From: Nitrobacter hamburgensis X14 | GTDB lineage: Bacteria > Pseudomonadota > Alphaproteobacteria > Rhizobiales > Xanthobacteraceae | Length of the DNA: 64,000 nt | Assembly: GCF_000013885.1 (NCBI RefSeq) | Contig: NC_007964.1 | Coordinates: 4,078,001-4,142,000, forward strand | Direction: 5' to 3' | Shown here: positions 1 to 9,400 of the stretch, piece after piece | Layout: each line of letters begins with the position of its first letter | Position numbering within the stretch: position 1 is the stretch's first letter | Position numbers and translations under genes: made by a program | The notes under the pieces: generated by a model | Databases searched by the model: none | Told to the model about the DNA's origin: nothing | Seen by the model: only the letters and a program-made list of their open reading frames with translations

Positions 1-1
1 C

Positions 2-661
2 AATCTGCTGGCGTCCTCGCAGTTGCTGTCCGATCAGTTGGCCAGTGTACCCGATCCGCGGGTGCAGCGGTTCGCGCCCAAGCTGATGCGCTCGCTGGAA
101 CGCGCCATAGCGTTCTGCCAATCGACGTTGTCTTACGGACGCGCGCAGGAGGCCGCCCCCGTCCGGCGGATGATGGCGATCGAGCCTGTCGTCAACGAGG
201 TACGCGAGTCGGCGGGACTTGCGCCGGAAGGGTCGATCACCTGGATCAACGCGATCGAGCGCGGCCTCACGATCGATGCCGATCCGGATCAGCTTTTCCG
301 CATTCTGCTTAACCTCGTGCGCAACGCCGCGCAGGCTCTGGAGAGCCAGCCGCAAAGCGATGCCGCGACCCGGCAGATCCGGGTCACCGGCCGCCGCGAA
401 GGCGCGGTGACGATCATCGAGGTCTCCGATACCGGACCGGGCGTTCCGCAACAGGCGCGCAACCATCTGTTCGAGGCTTTCCAGGGATCGGTCCGTCCGG
501 GCGGCAGCGGCCTCGGTCTTGCGATCGCGGCGGAACTGGTGCGTGCGCACGGCGGCGACATCCATCTGGTGGAAGGCACCATTGGCGCGACATTCCGGAT
601 CACGATTCCGGATCGCCCGGTGGAGTTGCAGGCTATCCGTAACGAACGCGCGCGCGCGTAG
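2..661 (+). CDS. Sensor histidine kinase, C-terminal part (cut by window edge)
   Basis: The frame is open to the first base of the window, so the true start lies upstream. The visible part is the end of a dimerisation helix and a full HATPase_c domain. The N box reads NLVRNAAQAL (near residue 100 of the visible part), the G1 box DTGPGV and the G2 box GSGLGLAIAAELV. The phosphoacceptor His would lie just outside the window. It should autophosphorylate and pass phosphate to a response regulator that is not visible here. No membrane segment is seen in this portion and the signal sensed cannot be judged. Confidence 0.9.
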   Translation, partial: NLLASSQLLSDQLASVPDPRVQRFAPKLMRSLERAIAFCQSTLSYGRAQEAAPVRRMMAIEPVVNEVRESAGLAPEGSITWINAIERGLTIDADPDQLFRILLNLVRNAAQALESQPQSDAATRQIRVTGRREGAVTIIEVSDTGPGVPQQARNHLFEAFQGSVRPGGSGLGLAIAAELVRAHGGDIHLVEGTIGATFRITIPDRPVELQAIRNERARA

Positions 662-902
662 GCCGAATCTTAACGTCGGCACGCGGCCCGGCGCATCAGG
701 ATTTCGTATTTTCTGCCAGAAGGTTAGCAAGCGCACCCTTGTCGCCGGTCGCCGAGGTGATCCCATGCGATTTTCCTGTCGCACGGCACCGTCAGCGCGG
801 CCGCGCCGCTTGCAAAGCCGACCGGGAGCCGTTAGCAATGGCCCGCCTTCGGGACGCCTGTTTCGAGTGCATTTAACTTACCCGCGATTTCCGCGACAAA
901 AC

Positions 903-979
903 GCGCCCGTAGCTCAGCTGGATAGAGCACCAGACTACGAATCTGGGGGTCAGGAGTTCGAATCTCTTCGGGCGCGCCA
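903..979 (+). tRNA. tRNA-Arg (anticodon ACG)
   Basis: A full cloverleaf is readable. The acceptor strands gcgcccg (903-909) and cgggcgc (969-975) pair perfectly, followed by discriminator G and an encoded CCA (977-979). The anticodon stem ccaga/tctgg encloses the loop ctacgaa, giving anticodon ACG, and the T arm is aggagttcgaatctct. The gene sits between the kinase and the accessory island, and tRNA 3' ends are common integration sites. Confidence 0.97.
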
Positions 980-1520
980 GTGATTTCAAATAGTTAGCTA
1001 ATTGTCTGACTCAGTTCGCTTACCGCAACTTTGCAAAAGTAAGCAGATAGTAAGCAGAACAAGGGGCCTTTTGGGGCGTTGCTACGAATATATTTTCGAT
1101 AGTCGGACGCACGACGACGACCGCACGTGCACGCAGGATCAGGTCATTTGCGTTGAAAATGGATTCTGAGCCGCGGGGAATACTGCGCCAACTGACTAAC
1201 GCTAGAGGTTTAATTCCGTCCCTCTCTAGGCCCCCCAATTTTGGACCTAATGCGCTCACAAGCGACGCCAGATCTCGTTGGTATGGGCTCCGTCGCTGCT
1301 TGGTATGCCGAACGAAGGCGGCGCGAGTGCCGCAGCAAACGCAAGGGGCGTTTTGACGGGGCATCTTGCGTATTCACCCGTCGCGCCCCTGGCCTCGACT
1401 TCCAACAACGGCCGCAGAAGAACTCGGCTTGTTGCCGGACGGGTACGCTGCCGCCGATATGCTTGCCGACTAAGCTGTCATGCGGCGCCAAGCTCTGTTG
1501 TACGACAAATGAAATAGTGC
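980..1520. other. Gene-poor junction between tRNA-Arg and the island
   Basis: No convincing gene is seen in these roughly 540 bases; the open frames lack family signatures. Close to the tRNA are two 10-base direct repeats agtaagcaga (1038-1047 and 1049-1058) and an inverted gcttac/gtaagc pair (1018-1023 and 1039-1044). These are the kind of sites left at a tyrosine-recombinase attachment site. That reading is inference: no integrase gene and no second copy of the tRNA 3' end were found nearby. Confidence 0.4.
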
Positions 1521-4500
1521 CTATAGCCCTAACAGCACGCGCAGTTTCTGCTCAATGCCGGCAGAGTCGATTCCCTTCTCTTCAGTAGTCGTCACGAGGA
1601 TTCCCGCATCTCCTTCACCCTCGTCTTCCGACAACACCCCTTGAGACCGATACCAATCCAACTTCGCTAGCCAGCGGCGTCGATATGCTGGTTCAGTCAG
1701 CATCCCAAGGTGCTCCAGAAAGACACGCCGACCAGTCTCTGCGTCTTCAATCGTGAAGTCAGGATATCGAACGCTGCCGTCCTGCCCTGTGAAGGGTTGT
1801 TCGTAGGCGTAGGTTATGCCAAGGGCGTGAAGCAGATTGGCAATGATCACCTCTGATTTTGAACGGACGAGCTCGCCGCGTGTGGTGCGGTGAATGAGAC
1901 CTTCTTCGAGGAATGCGCCGACATGCTCGACAGGCTTGGGATCGAAAAACAGATTTGTCAGGCGACGGGCGGTTTCGGAATGTTCGAATAAAGACAGCTT
2001 TAAGAGGGCGCGAAGGTCGCCCTGGTGAAGGAGGACCACTTCTTCGCGTTGACGAGTCAATGCGGTGTAGAGCAGTTCGCGCGAAAGCAGGCGGCAGGGG
2101 TTCGGGATCACGATGAACGTCATGCCGAATTCGCTGCCTTGGGCTTTGTGGATGGTCAACGCATAAGCGAGCTCCAAAGGCGCTTCGCCTTCATCGCCGA
2201 AATCACTTCCTCCAAAGCCAAACTTGAAACCGAGCTGCGAAGAGAATTCGACCTCGATCTTCCAGGGGAGCCCCTTTGGCTTCCAACTGCTCCCTTTGTA
2301 CTGACCCACAACAATTCCGATCTCGCCGTTGGCGAGATAACCCTTCTCCATTTTCGGATAGACGTCGTACCGCCTCGCATTGGCGACATTGATCACTTTG
2401 TCGCCGTACAGGACCCCTTGTGCGCCCAACGGCTTGCAGGTCTTTCGCTCCCAATATTTTTCGGGTTCGGCCCAAGCACGTGCTTGCCGTCGGAAGGACT
2501 TTTGAAGCCATCGATTCAAACCGTCTACGCCGGTCTCGCCAGCGCGTACCGGTGACAGTATCTGCCATGCTTCAGCGTCGGCGCCTCCACCACGACGGCT
2601 TTCGACGCCCTTGGCGTCTTTTTCCGAACGCGACAGGTTGAAGTAGACCGCCTTATTGTACGGACGACCGCCGACGCTAATTTCGAAGGTGGCGTCGTCC
2701 CGCTCGTCGTCGAAGCCTTGCTTGTTCGAAATGGCCCGCGTCGCTGCCTTGATCTCGGCAAGAAGCTTCGTCTGGAGGTCGGTGTCGCCTTCCCAGCGAA
2801 CAGCTCGAATGCCGATCGACTTGCCGCTGGCTAGACGATCCCAGGCTTCATCAGCACCGGGATCGGGAGCCTCTCCCCCGAACCACCTCGACAAGATGAT
2901 GTCGTCACGAGCCGCTGACGGCTGTCCCGCCGCGACTGATTGCTCGGTCTGCCGGCGTACGATCTTAAGTTCCGCATACCCGGCCGGCGCCTCGTTATTT
3001 GCGATAGCATGGTCGTCGTTCAAATAGCGGACGATGTCGACAAAGGGGCGACCCGCGCCGATCGGCGGGAGCTGCCTCGGATCGCCCACCAATATCAATC
3101 GCTCGACGGCCGTTGTCTCGATAGCATCAAGGATGGCTGCCAATTGGTCCTCGGTCAGCATCGAGCACTCGTCGATGACTACAGTCTTGAAGCCGCGCTC
3201 GCGGTTCGCGCCATCGGTAACGCGATAGGCCCCGGTCAGCGGGTCATAGCGTCCGAGTGCCAACAAGAATTGCGCGAGTGTGTAGGCCTGCGCGTTCTTG
3301 GCCCGCTTTTGCATCTGAACCCGCGCTTTGCCGGTCGGCGCGAGCAGGAGGACACCACCGGCGGCGACTGACAGCAACGACAGGAGGGCCGTCAACAGGC
3401 TCGTCTTGCCCGTGCCAGCAGGCCCGATCAGAACCGAAAACCGGGACCGATAAATCTCCTCCAGCGCTCTGGCTTTTTCGATGCGCGCAAGCTCTTCCGT
3501 CTCGGGGTCGCTCGCGTCGGCAAACGGCGGAAGCTGCTGGTCGATGAGGACTCGCCAATCGTGCTCACCAGCATGGCGTTTGCCCGCGAGGCGCCGTTTT
3601 ACACGAGCCGAGATGATGTCGCGTGACTCTGCATACTCCTGGAGCTGCCATGCGGGTGTGCCATCCGCTATACGGGCGACGGCGATCCTTGCCTTCAAGA
3701 ACGTGCCAAATGCCTCGATCCAATCGGCGCCGATTGCGCATTGGGGCGAGATGTCGAGGTCGCGGACGCGTTGCACGAGCCAAGATTGGGGAAGCAAGGT
3801 ATGCCCTTCACCGGCTGCTCGATCGAGCGTGGTGATCATCAACGCGCGGCCGCGACGAGGATCAATCGCCTCCGCACAGCGGGAGGAATCAGGTACGGGC
3901 GCCGCTGCCGCAATCGTGGCGTCGGGGAACAGTCCACGATCGATCACTGCTGCCGAAATCGGATCTATGCGTCCGCGGTCGTCTTCGAAGCAAAGATACG
4001 GGTTCGCCAGAATTTCCGTGTCAGAAGCCGTGATGTCTGCCCGCTTGCGTTCCTCGGTTACAAACCATCGGGTCGCCTGATCGGCAGTGATCTCGAATCT
4101 GGCAAGCAGCTTCAGCAGCGCCCGCCGTTCGGGCTTCAGGCTGCCCCAGAGTTTTGCCGCCGTCGGACCAACGGTCGCTGCCAAATCGGGAGCGAGCAGT
4201 GTCGGCTCGTGAAGCACCTTTTCGACGAGCGGCCAAGGATCGCGCACATCCTGAGACCCGTCCGCGTGCAGCTGTTGACCAATGGCGTGAGCGACCAGGG
4301 TGCCGTGAGTCAATCCGAACGCTGTTAGCGCTGAGCCAAGGCCGGGAAAGGCACCTCGAAGGCGCCAGATTCGGTTGAGCTGAGTGTCGACCCAGCCCCA
4401 AGCGGCGGACCAGTTGCCAGGTATCACCTTTTCGAGGCGCTCCAATAGCGACGCGCAGGCGAGCAGAACCGTGATCGCCTGGTCATGCGTCACATGCTCA

Positions 4501-5324
4501 GTGCCCATTGAGAATGCATCCCAATGTTCCTCGGGTGCGTGGAGCACAAGACTCGACAAATCAATGCTCGGGTCTTTTGCGGCTAGGTCGATCAGGTCGT
4601 GGTAGGGAAGGAGAAAGCCGTCCTTGATCTCTGGGCGGATCGAGTGATGCAGATTGCGCTCCCACAGGACGCAGCGCATGGCATCCGCCGACACCCCCTT
4701 CTCGTAGATGTATTCGATGGAAGGGTCGACCTTCAGAACTCGACCTATGCCGACGATGACTCGCCGCCCGTCATCCGTCAGCGGAGTGCGCTTGGCGTAG
4801 AAGAAAACAAGAGACTCCTCGGGGGTGATAGCGCCGAAGAATGTGTCGAGCATCGCAAGCTGGTTCCGGCGTTCCTGAACCCAAATCGTCTTGAATGACA
4901 GCTTGGGTTCAAGCTCCGGCATGAAACCCAACTGATACGCCTTCGCTTTGGCCGGAACGCCGTCATCGTCTTTCATCATCCATCCGAACGGGACGGCCGC
5001 AGCGGAATAGGGAGCATGTTGAAAGGTAGTCTCGCGGAAATGAGCATAAATCTTCCCGTCGCCATCAGTGCGCTTGCTGTAAGGATGTCGGGTGCGGTGG
5101 CTATAGCCAAAGGGAGCCATAAACGCGCCGCGCTCAGCTGCACAAGCCGGTAGCTGTACGCCCTCCGCATCCCAGGCTTCACCGGCAATGCTTGACTCGA
5201 AGTCATCGTCTCGGATTTCTGCAATTCTCGGGAGGACAAGGCAGGAGGTGTTTCCACGCGGATTGGCACAAATTTTTCCGGCCCATCGACCGTCGTGCCA
5301 TGGCACGCGGACAGAAACGTGCAT
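1521..5324 (-). CDS. RecD-like SF1 helicase with C-terminal PD-(D/E)XK-type nuclease domain
   Basis: A very large protein (about 1267 residues from the ATG at 5324; an upstream ATG at 5354 is possible). The first ~600 residues match nothing I can name. A RecD/UvrD-type helicase core follows: Walker A GPAGTGKTS near residue 640, Walker B DECSML near 725, motif III GDPRQLPPIG near 760, and a UvrD_C_2 motif TIHKAQGSEF near 1060. The last ~110 residues (from SKSEVIIANLL through YPDFTI to FLEHLG) have the E...D...E-x-H layout of PD-(D/E)XK nucleases attached to helicases. It probably unwinds and cuts DNA. It begins 66 bases after the GHKL-helicase gene on the same strand, so the two are likely one operon and possibly one phage-defence system. 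Confidence 0.85.
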   Translation of the reverse strand: MHVSVRVPWHDGRWAGKICANPRGNTSCLVLPRIAEIRDDDFESSIAGEAWDAEGVQLPACAAERGAFMAPFGYSHRTRHPYSKRTDGDGKIYAHFRETTFQHAPYSAAAVPFGWMMKDDDGVPAKAKAYQLGFMPELEPKLSFKTIWVQERRNQLAMLDTFFGAITPEESLVFFYAKRTPLTDDGRRVIVGIGRVLKVDPSIEYIYEKGVSADAMRCVLWERNLHHSIRPEIKDGFLLPYHDLIDLAAKDPSIDLSSLVLHAPEEHWDAFSMGTEHVTHDQAITVLLACASLLERLEKVIPGNWSAAWGWVDTQLNRIWRLRGAFPGLGSALTAFGLTHGTLVAHAIGQQLHADGSQDVRDPWPLVEKVLHEPTLLAPDLAATVGPTAAKLWGSLKPERRALLKLLARFEITADQATRWFVTEERKRADITASDTEILANPYLCFEDDRGRIDPISAAVIDRGLFPDATIAAAAPVPDSSRCAEAIDPRRGRALMITTLDRAAGEGHTLLPQSWLVQRVRDLDISPQCAIGADWIEAFGTFLKARIAVARIADGTPAWQLQEYAESRDIISARVKRRLAGKRHAGEHDWRVLIDQQLPPFADASDPETEELARIEKARALEEIYRSRFSVLIGPAGTGKTSLLTALLSLLSVAAGGVLLLAPTGKARVQMQKRAKNAQAYTLAQFLLALGRYDPLTGAYRVTDGANRERGFKTVVIDECSMLTEDQLAAILDAIETTAVERLILVGDPRQLPPIGAGRPFVDIVRYLNDDHAIANNEAPAGYAELKIVRRQTEQSVAAGQPSAARDDIILSRWFGGEAPDPGADEAWDRLASGKSIGIRAVRWEGDTDLQTKLLAEIKAATRAISNKQGFDDERDDATFEISVGGRPYNKAVYFNLSRSEKDAKGVESRRGGGADAEAWQILSPVRAGETGVDGLNRWLQKSFRRQARAWAEPEKYWERKTCKPLGAQGVLYGDKVINVANARRYDVYPKMEKGYLANGEIGIVVGQYKGSSWKPKGLPWKIEVEFSSQLGFKFGFGGSDFGDEGEAPLELAYALTIHKAQGSEFGMTFIVIPNPCRLLSRELLYTALTRQREEVVLLHQGDLRALLKLSLFEHSETARRLTNLFFDPKPVEHVGAFLEEGLIHRTTRGELVRSKSEVIIANLLHALGITYAYEQPFTGQDGSVRYPDFTIEDAETGRRVFLEHLGMLTEPAYRRRWLAKLDWYRSQGVLSEDEGEGDAGILVTTTEEKGIDSAGIEQKLRVLLGL

Positions 5325-5390
5325 GGTTGGCAAGCGTCTTGCTCCGGCGATCATCGGCAGTTCCTTCCAGCAGGGCGCTTCCGCGCTGCA

Positions 5391-6422
5391 TCACGTATCA
5401 AAAAAGCGCCTGCAGAAGTGATAGGCGAGGCGATCGCTGAAATTTATGATATTGTCTTCGACAGTCATGATCTCACAGTGATCGGTACCGCCGTTCGCCG
5501 GTCCTCTGAGACCCCGGCCCACCATCTGCATGTACAGTACGGGGCTGAAGACCGGCCTTGAGATCAGGATCATGTCGGCTTTGGGTGCGTCGAAGCCGGT
5601 TGTAAGCACGCTGTGATTGCAGATCACCCGAAGATCACCCGCACGGAATCGACGGGTAAAATGCTGCCGTGCCAGTCTGTCCGTTTGGCTACTGACTGCC
5701 GCCGCGGGACAACCCGAGAGGTGCAATCTCGCCGCGAGGTATTGTGCGTGCGCGACAGAGTTCGCGAACAGCAGAATGGATTCTGCCGTGCTGTTCAGCA
5801 CGGCATCGACAATCAGGTCGTTTCGATCGGCATCTTCACCGATACGGTCCACGACGCTGTCAGGGAGTTCCCCGAAAGTGTCCACGTGCTGTTGTTCGCG
5901 CGCAGTCAACGTGATCGGTCGTTCGTACCGTAGCGGCCGGTAGCTGCGTTCTGCCAGCACCCCCATTTCGGTGAGTTTTTCGTGGAGGCCAGCCTGGTCA
6001 GCCGGAAACCAGCGCCGATCAAAGCGTGCCGCCAGCCGCTCCGACTCGTCCTCGTTGTATCCACGCCATGGAGTGGCGCTCAGGCCAAGAACGGGTGCCT
6101 CGCGCTCGCGCGCTCTTTCGCTGCCGACCTGAACATCCAGCCATCGCAGGAGGTCAGTGTAGCTGGAGGTTATGGCGTGGTGACATTCATCAATGATAAC
6201 AATTCCAGACTGCGCGATCCAAGCAAGCTCCGAGCGATCGCTCCGGCTGTTGAGAGTCTGAATGCTTGCGATGACCACCGTTGCTTCGTCGCCCTCCGGC
6301 GGTGCAGGGTTTCTCTGTCCTCCCCAAAGCCGCACAACGCGGAGGTCCTCACCGGCTTCGCCCACAGCTGCCGGAAGCACTGTACCGCCTGCTCGCACAG
6401 CTCGTCCGTTTGGGCAACCCAT
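5391..6422 (-). CDS. SF2 (DEAD/DEAH-type) helicase, C-terminal piece of a frameshifted gene
   Basis: This frame carries the second part of an SF2 helicase whose first part lies in the upstream frame. Helicase motifs II (DECHH), III (SATPWRG) and VI (QMVGRGLRG) are all present, but motif I is missing here and is found in the upstream gene. Meaningful homology in this frame begins near 6362 (GEAGEDLRVVRLWGG); the ATG at 6422 is only the first available start codon. Restoring one G at 6361-6363 on the coding strand joins both pieces into a protein of about 1565 residues. It may be a broken gene, a sequencing error or, less likely, a translational frameshift. Confidence 0.75.
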   Translation of the reverse strand: MGCPNGRAVRAGGTVLPAAVGEAGEDLRVVRLWGGQRNPAPPEGDEATVVIASIQTLNSRSDRSELAWIAQSGIVIIDECHHAITSSYTDLLRWLDVQVGSERAREREAPVLGLSATPWRGYNEDESERLAARFDRRWFPADQAGLHEKLTEMGVLAERSYRPLRYERPITLTAREQQHVDTFGELPDSVVDRIGEDADRNDLIVDAVLNSTAESILLFANSVAHAQYLAARLHLSGCPAAAVSSQTDRLARQHFTRRFRAGDLRVICNHSVLTTGFDAPKADMILISRPVFSPVLYMQMVGRGLRGPANGGTDHCEIMTVEDNIINFSDRLAYHFCRRFFDT

Positions 6423-9400
6423 AGCGCTGTTCGACGCCCATCCCCTCGCAACACCAGTCGCACCACCGCTTCAGCGGCGACACGGGTTTTGCCGCCGCCA
6501 GTCGGCAGACTGACTACAGCTCGACGGCGCCCGGCCCCTGTAGCGAGGAGGACGCCGACACTTGTGAGGATCTCCTCCTGGTAGTCATGAAGCGGCGGCA
6601 AGCTGATAGGCCCGCTGACCGACAATTCGGCGTCTCTGCGACCGCTCACAGAAGATGCAAATTCGACAGGAAATCCGAGGTCGAGAACGAATGCCCGGGC
6701 TGGCTCTCCTCCCCAGCGTTTCGGTGGCGCAAGGCCTTGGAGTTCAAGCGCATCGCGGAGCCTGCTTAGCAGCGTCGGCCCGTGCACCGCGAGCGCGAGC
6801 CGAGCAAGATCCTCCGGATTGAGCTGGTCTCCGACAGCTTGACGGGTGGCCGGCATCAAAACGTCGAGGAGCACTGCGACATCGCCATTTATAGCCTTCA
6901 ATAACCTTCGCTCGAGCGAGGGCTCTGCACGGACGGCCGTTCGTGCTTCGTCAGAGCGGCGGTCCAGTATTTCGGCTAGCTTTGCTTCGAGACTCTCCCC
7001 GTCCTCGATGAGGCCGTGGCGAGCAAGGCAACGAAGGAGAAGCTCAGCACTCTCTGCCCAGCAATGGGTTCTGAAACGGTCGCGGTCGATTAGAAGCGCG
7101 CCATCGGCATCCATTCCGAGCACGGCAGTATGTCTGAATGGTCCTACGTTCTCTTCAAGGCCTTTGACCCAGACGGCGAGAAGGCGTCTAAGCGCCTCGG
7201 ATTCTTCTTGAGCCAATGCTAGCTCTGGAAACAGGTCAAGAAGATAAGATGGAGATGACAACCGGCTCTCAAACGTCATGGATGGACCTGAGCCGAGCGT
7301 TTTTGCGCCTGCTGCAGTCCACGCAGAAGCTGCGGCAGCAGACAATAACACGATCCTTCCGTCGTCGAGATCATGCCCGACGCTTGGATCGCCTGTTACG
7401 TAGATCTCCACGAGCGGAAGAGGCCCGTCGGCGCTCGGTACCGTGGCTGGGATCGCGCCATCACTGTGAGCTAGCTCCCAAATCGTGCGTAGATCTTTAA
7501 AGGACGCCTTCTTGGTCGCAAGCTCGGCGAAGATTTCTTCCCAGAAACGCGCGTTGGACTGAGCTGTGAGTTTAGACGTTCGCCAAGCAAGGCGCGATCG
7601 CAGATCTGTTTCCGGATGACGAGCACGGAGGAAGCTCGCAAGAACATCAAAACCGTGGATCCCCGACTGCGCCAAGATGTCTGCGAACTCCGCGGAAAAG
7701 CACTTAATTGGAACTGTCAGGCTGCGGACGCGAATCCGTCCATGTTCGGTGAGCCAGTGGTAAATTGGATGAGGCGCTTGCACCTTCGGATATTTCTCCT
7801 GAGTGGGATGAATAATCGTGACTTTGGATTGGGTGTCAGAAAATTCATCACACGCACTAAGGAGCTGGTTCGTCAGTTGCGCAGCCCTAGCTGGCGGCAA
7901 ATGCGGAAGCAATCGCCACCCAGCTGGCATTCGAAGCGAGTAGCTGGAGAACTTTGGGAGATACTGGGGCGTGCTGCCCACACGTTCCTTGCAAATCGCA
8001 TCGAAATGCGGGCTTAGCCACTGTAGGTAATCCTTGAGTTCTGGATCATCGCGATCCGGGGCTTCGTCGCCAGATGGAAACTCTGAAAGCCAACCTGCTG
8101 GGACACAGGCATCAATATGTTCTCGGAAGGCGAGGTCCATTGCGTGGTCTTCTGGGATACCTGCTAGTTGCACCGTTACGACCAGCAGGCTCCTGCTTAT
8201 CCATTTCCCTGAAACAGCGCGGAACTTTACCCGCTCAAGATGGAGATCATCGACAAAGTCAGTCGTGGCCTCGCTCGGAGCCGAAGCAATATTGCGCCAG
8301 AAGTTTTCCCAGTCTTCTGGGGAATCCGAAGCGTCGGCGGTGTCAAGAGAAGCATTCAGGACTTTAGCCCACGAGTCTGCCGTAAGGACCCTCACTTCCA
8401 TCTGATCGATCAGGATTTCCCTGCAAACTGGATCCGACGCAATTTGAGCGGCGACGGCCACAAAGCCAGCTGGTGCGGGCGCTCCCGAAACGATGACAGC
8501 CTCCGACGGCGAGGCCAGACCGCCTTCAACAGTCAATATCAGCCGCGCTTCTGGAATGCTGTATAGGCGATAGTCATACCGCTCCTTCAACAAGCCTCCA
8601 ACGAAAGCCAGAACCCGCTTCGCCGAATCGAAATCGGTTGTCGCTATGCACTCCAACCAATCCTCGGATGAGGGCTTCGGCAGGACGATTATCTCGCGGC
8701 GTTTTGCTTCGGCAACGAGGGTGTTTAATCGGGATATTCTCGCCTCAGAGGAATAGCAGTCCGGATGCAGGTGGCGCTGCCGCGCATTCGTACTCGCGTA
8801 GCTAGCCCAAAACTTGCAGATCTCCGTGTCCTCAACGAAATGCCTCGCTAGATCAGCCGGTCTAGTCGGCGTGCCATTCACGTTGGGCAGGATCTCGGAT
8901 CCCACTATGCGATCCCATAGCGTTCTGATCAGCGGAATCGCGATCTCGTCCTGTCGTTCAGGTTGACGCGGGAAGGCGCTTACAGCGGCACCATGGTCGT
9001 TTGGGGTAGATAGTGCCGCTAACGAGGCACAGATCAATTCGGCGGCAGCCTGCATGATCGCTTCATTCCATGGTCCTCGGATCAGGTTGGTCCTGTCGCT
9101 GTTGAGTTTCCACGGTGCGTTCAGAATACCGGAGGTACGGCTTTGTGTCTCAGTAGGGAAGAAGGCCCAGAACCGGCCAGCCTGTTCTCGTCCACCGACC
9201 GGCGCCGCCCACGCCAGCGGCACCTGGTCTCGAGCCTGGATATGGGTTGCATCAGAGCGTGCTTCCGGATTCTCGACCCTCACGCGGGTCCCGAAGACCT
9301 TCCAAATAGATTCATTCGCGCCATCGCTCACGACGGCGTTTCCCTCCTCGAACCGCTTTGCAATGAGACGCGGTTCAGCACCTTCCACTTCAATCTCGAG

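Noticed and set aside
1020..1364. 114-codon leftward frame next to the tRNA-Arg
   Set aside because: No recognisable motif, no ribosome binding site and poor codon character; not supported as an integrase remnant.
6355..6370. Programmed -1 frameshift in the GHKL-helicase gene
   Set aside because: The site tgggcg lacks a classic slippery heptamer and no downstream pseudoknot is evident; a base loss in a G run is simpler, though not proven.
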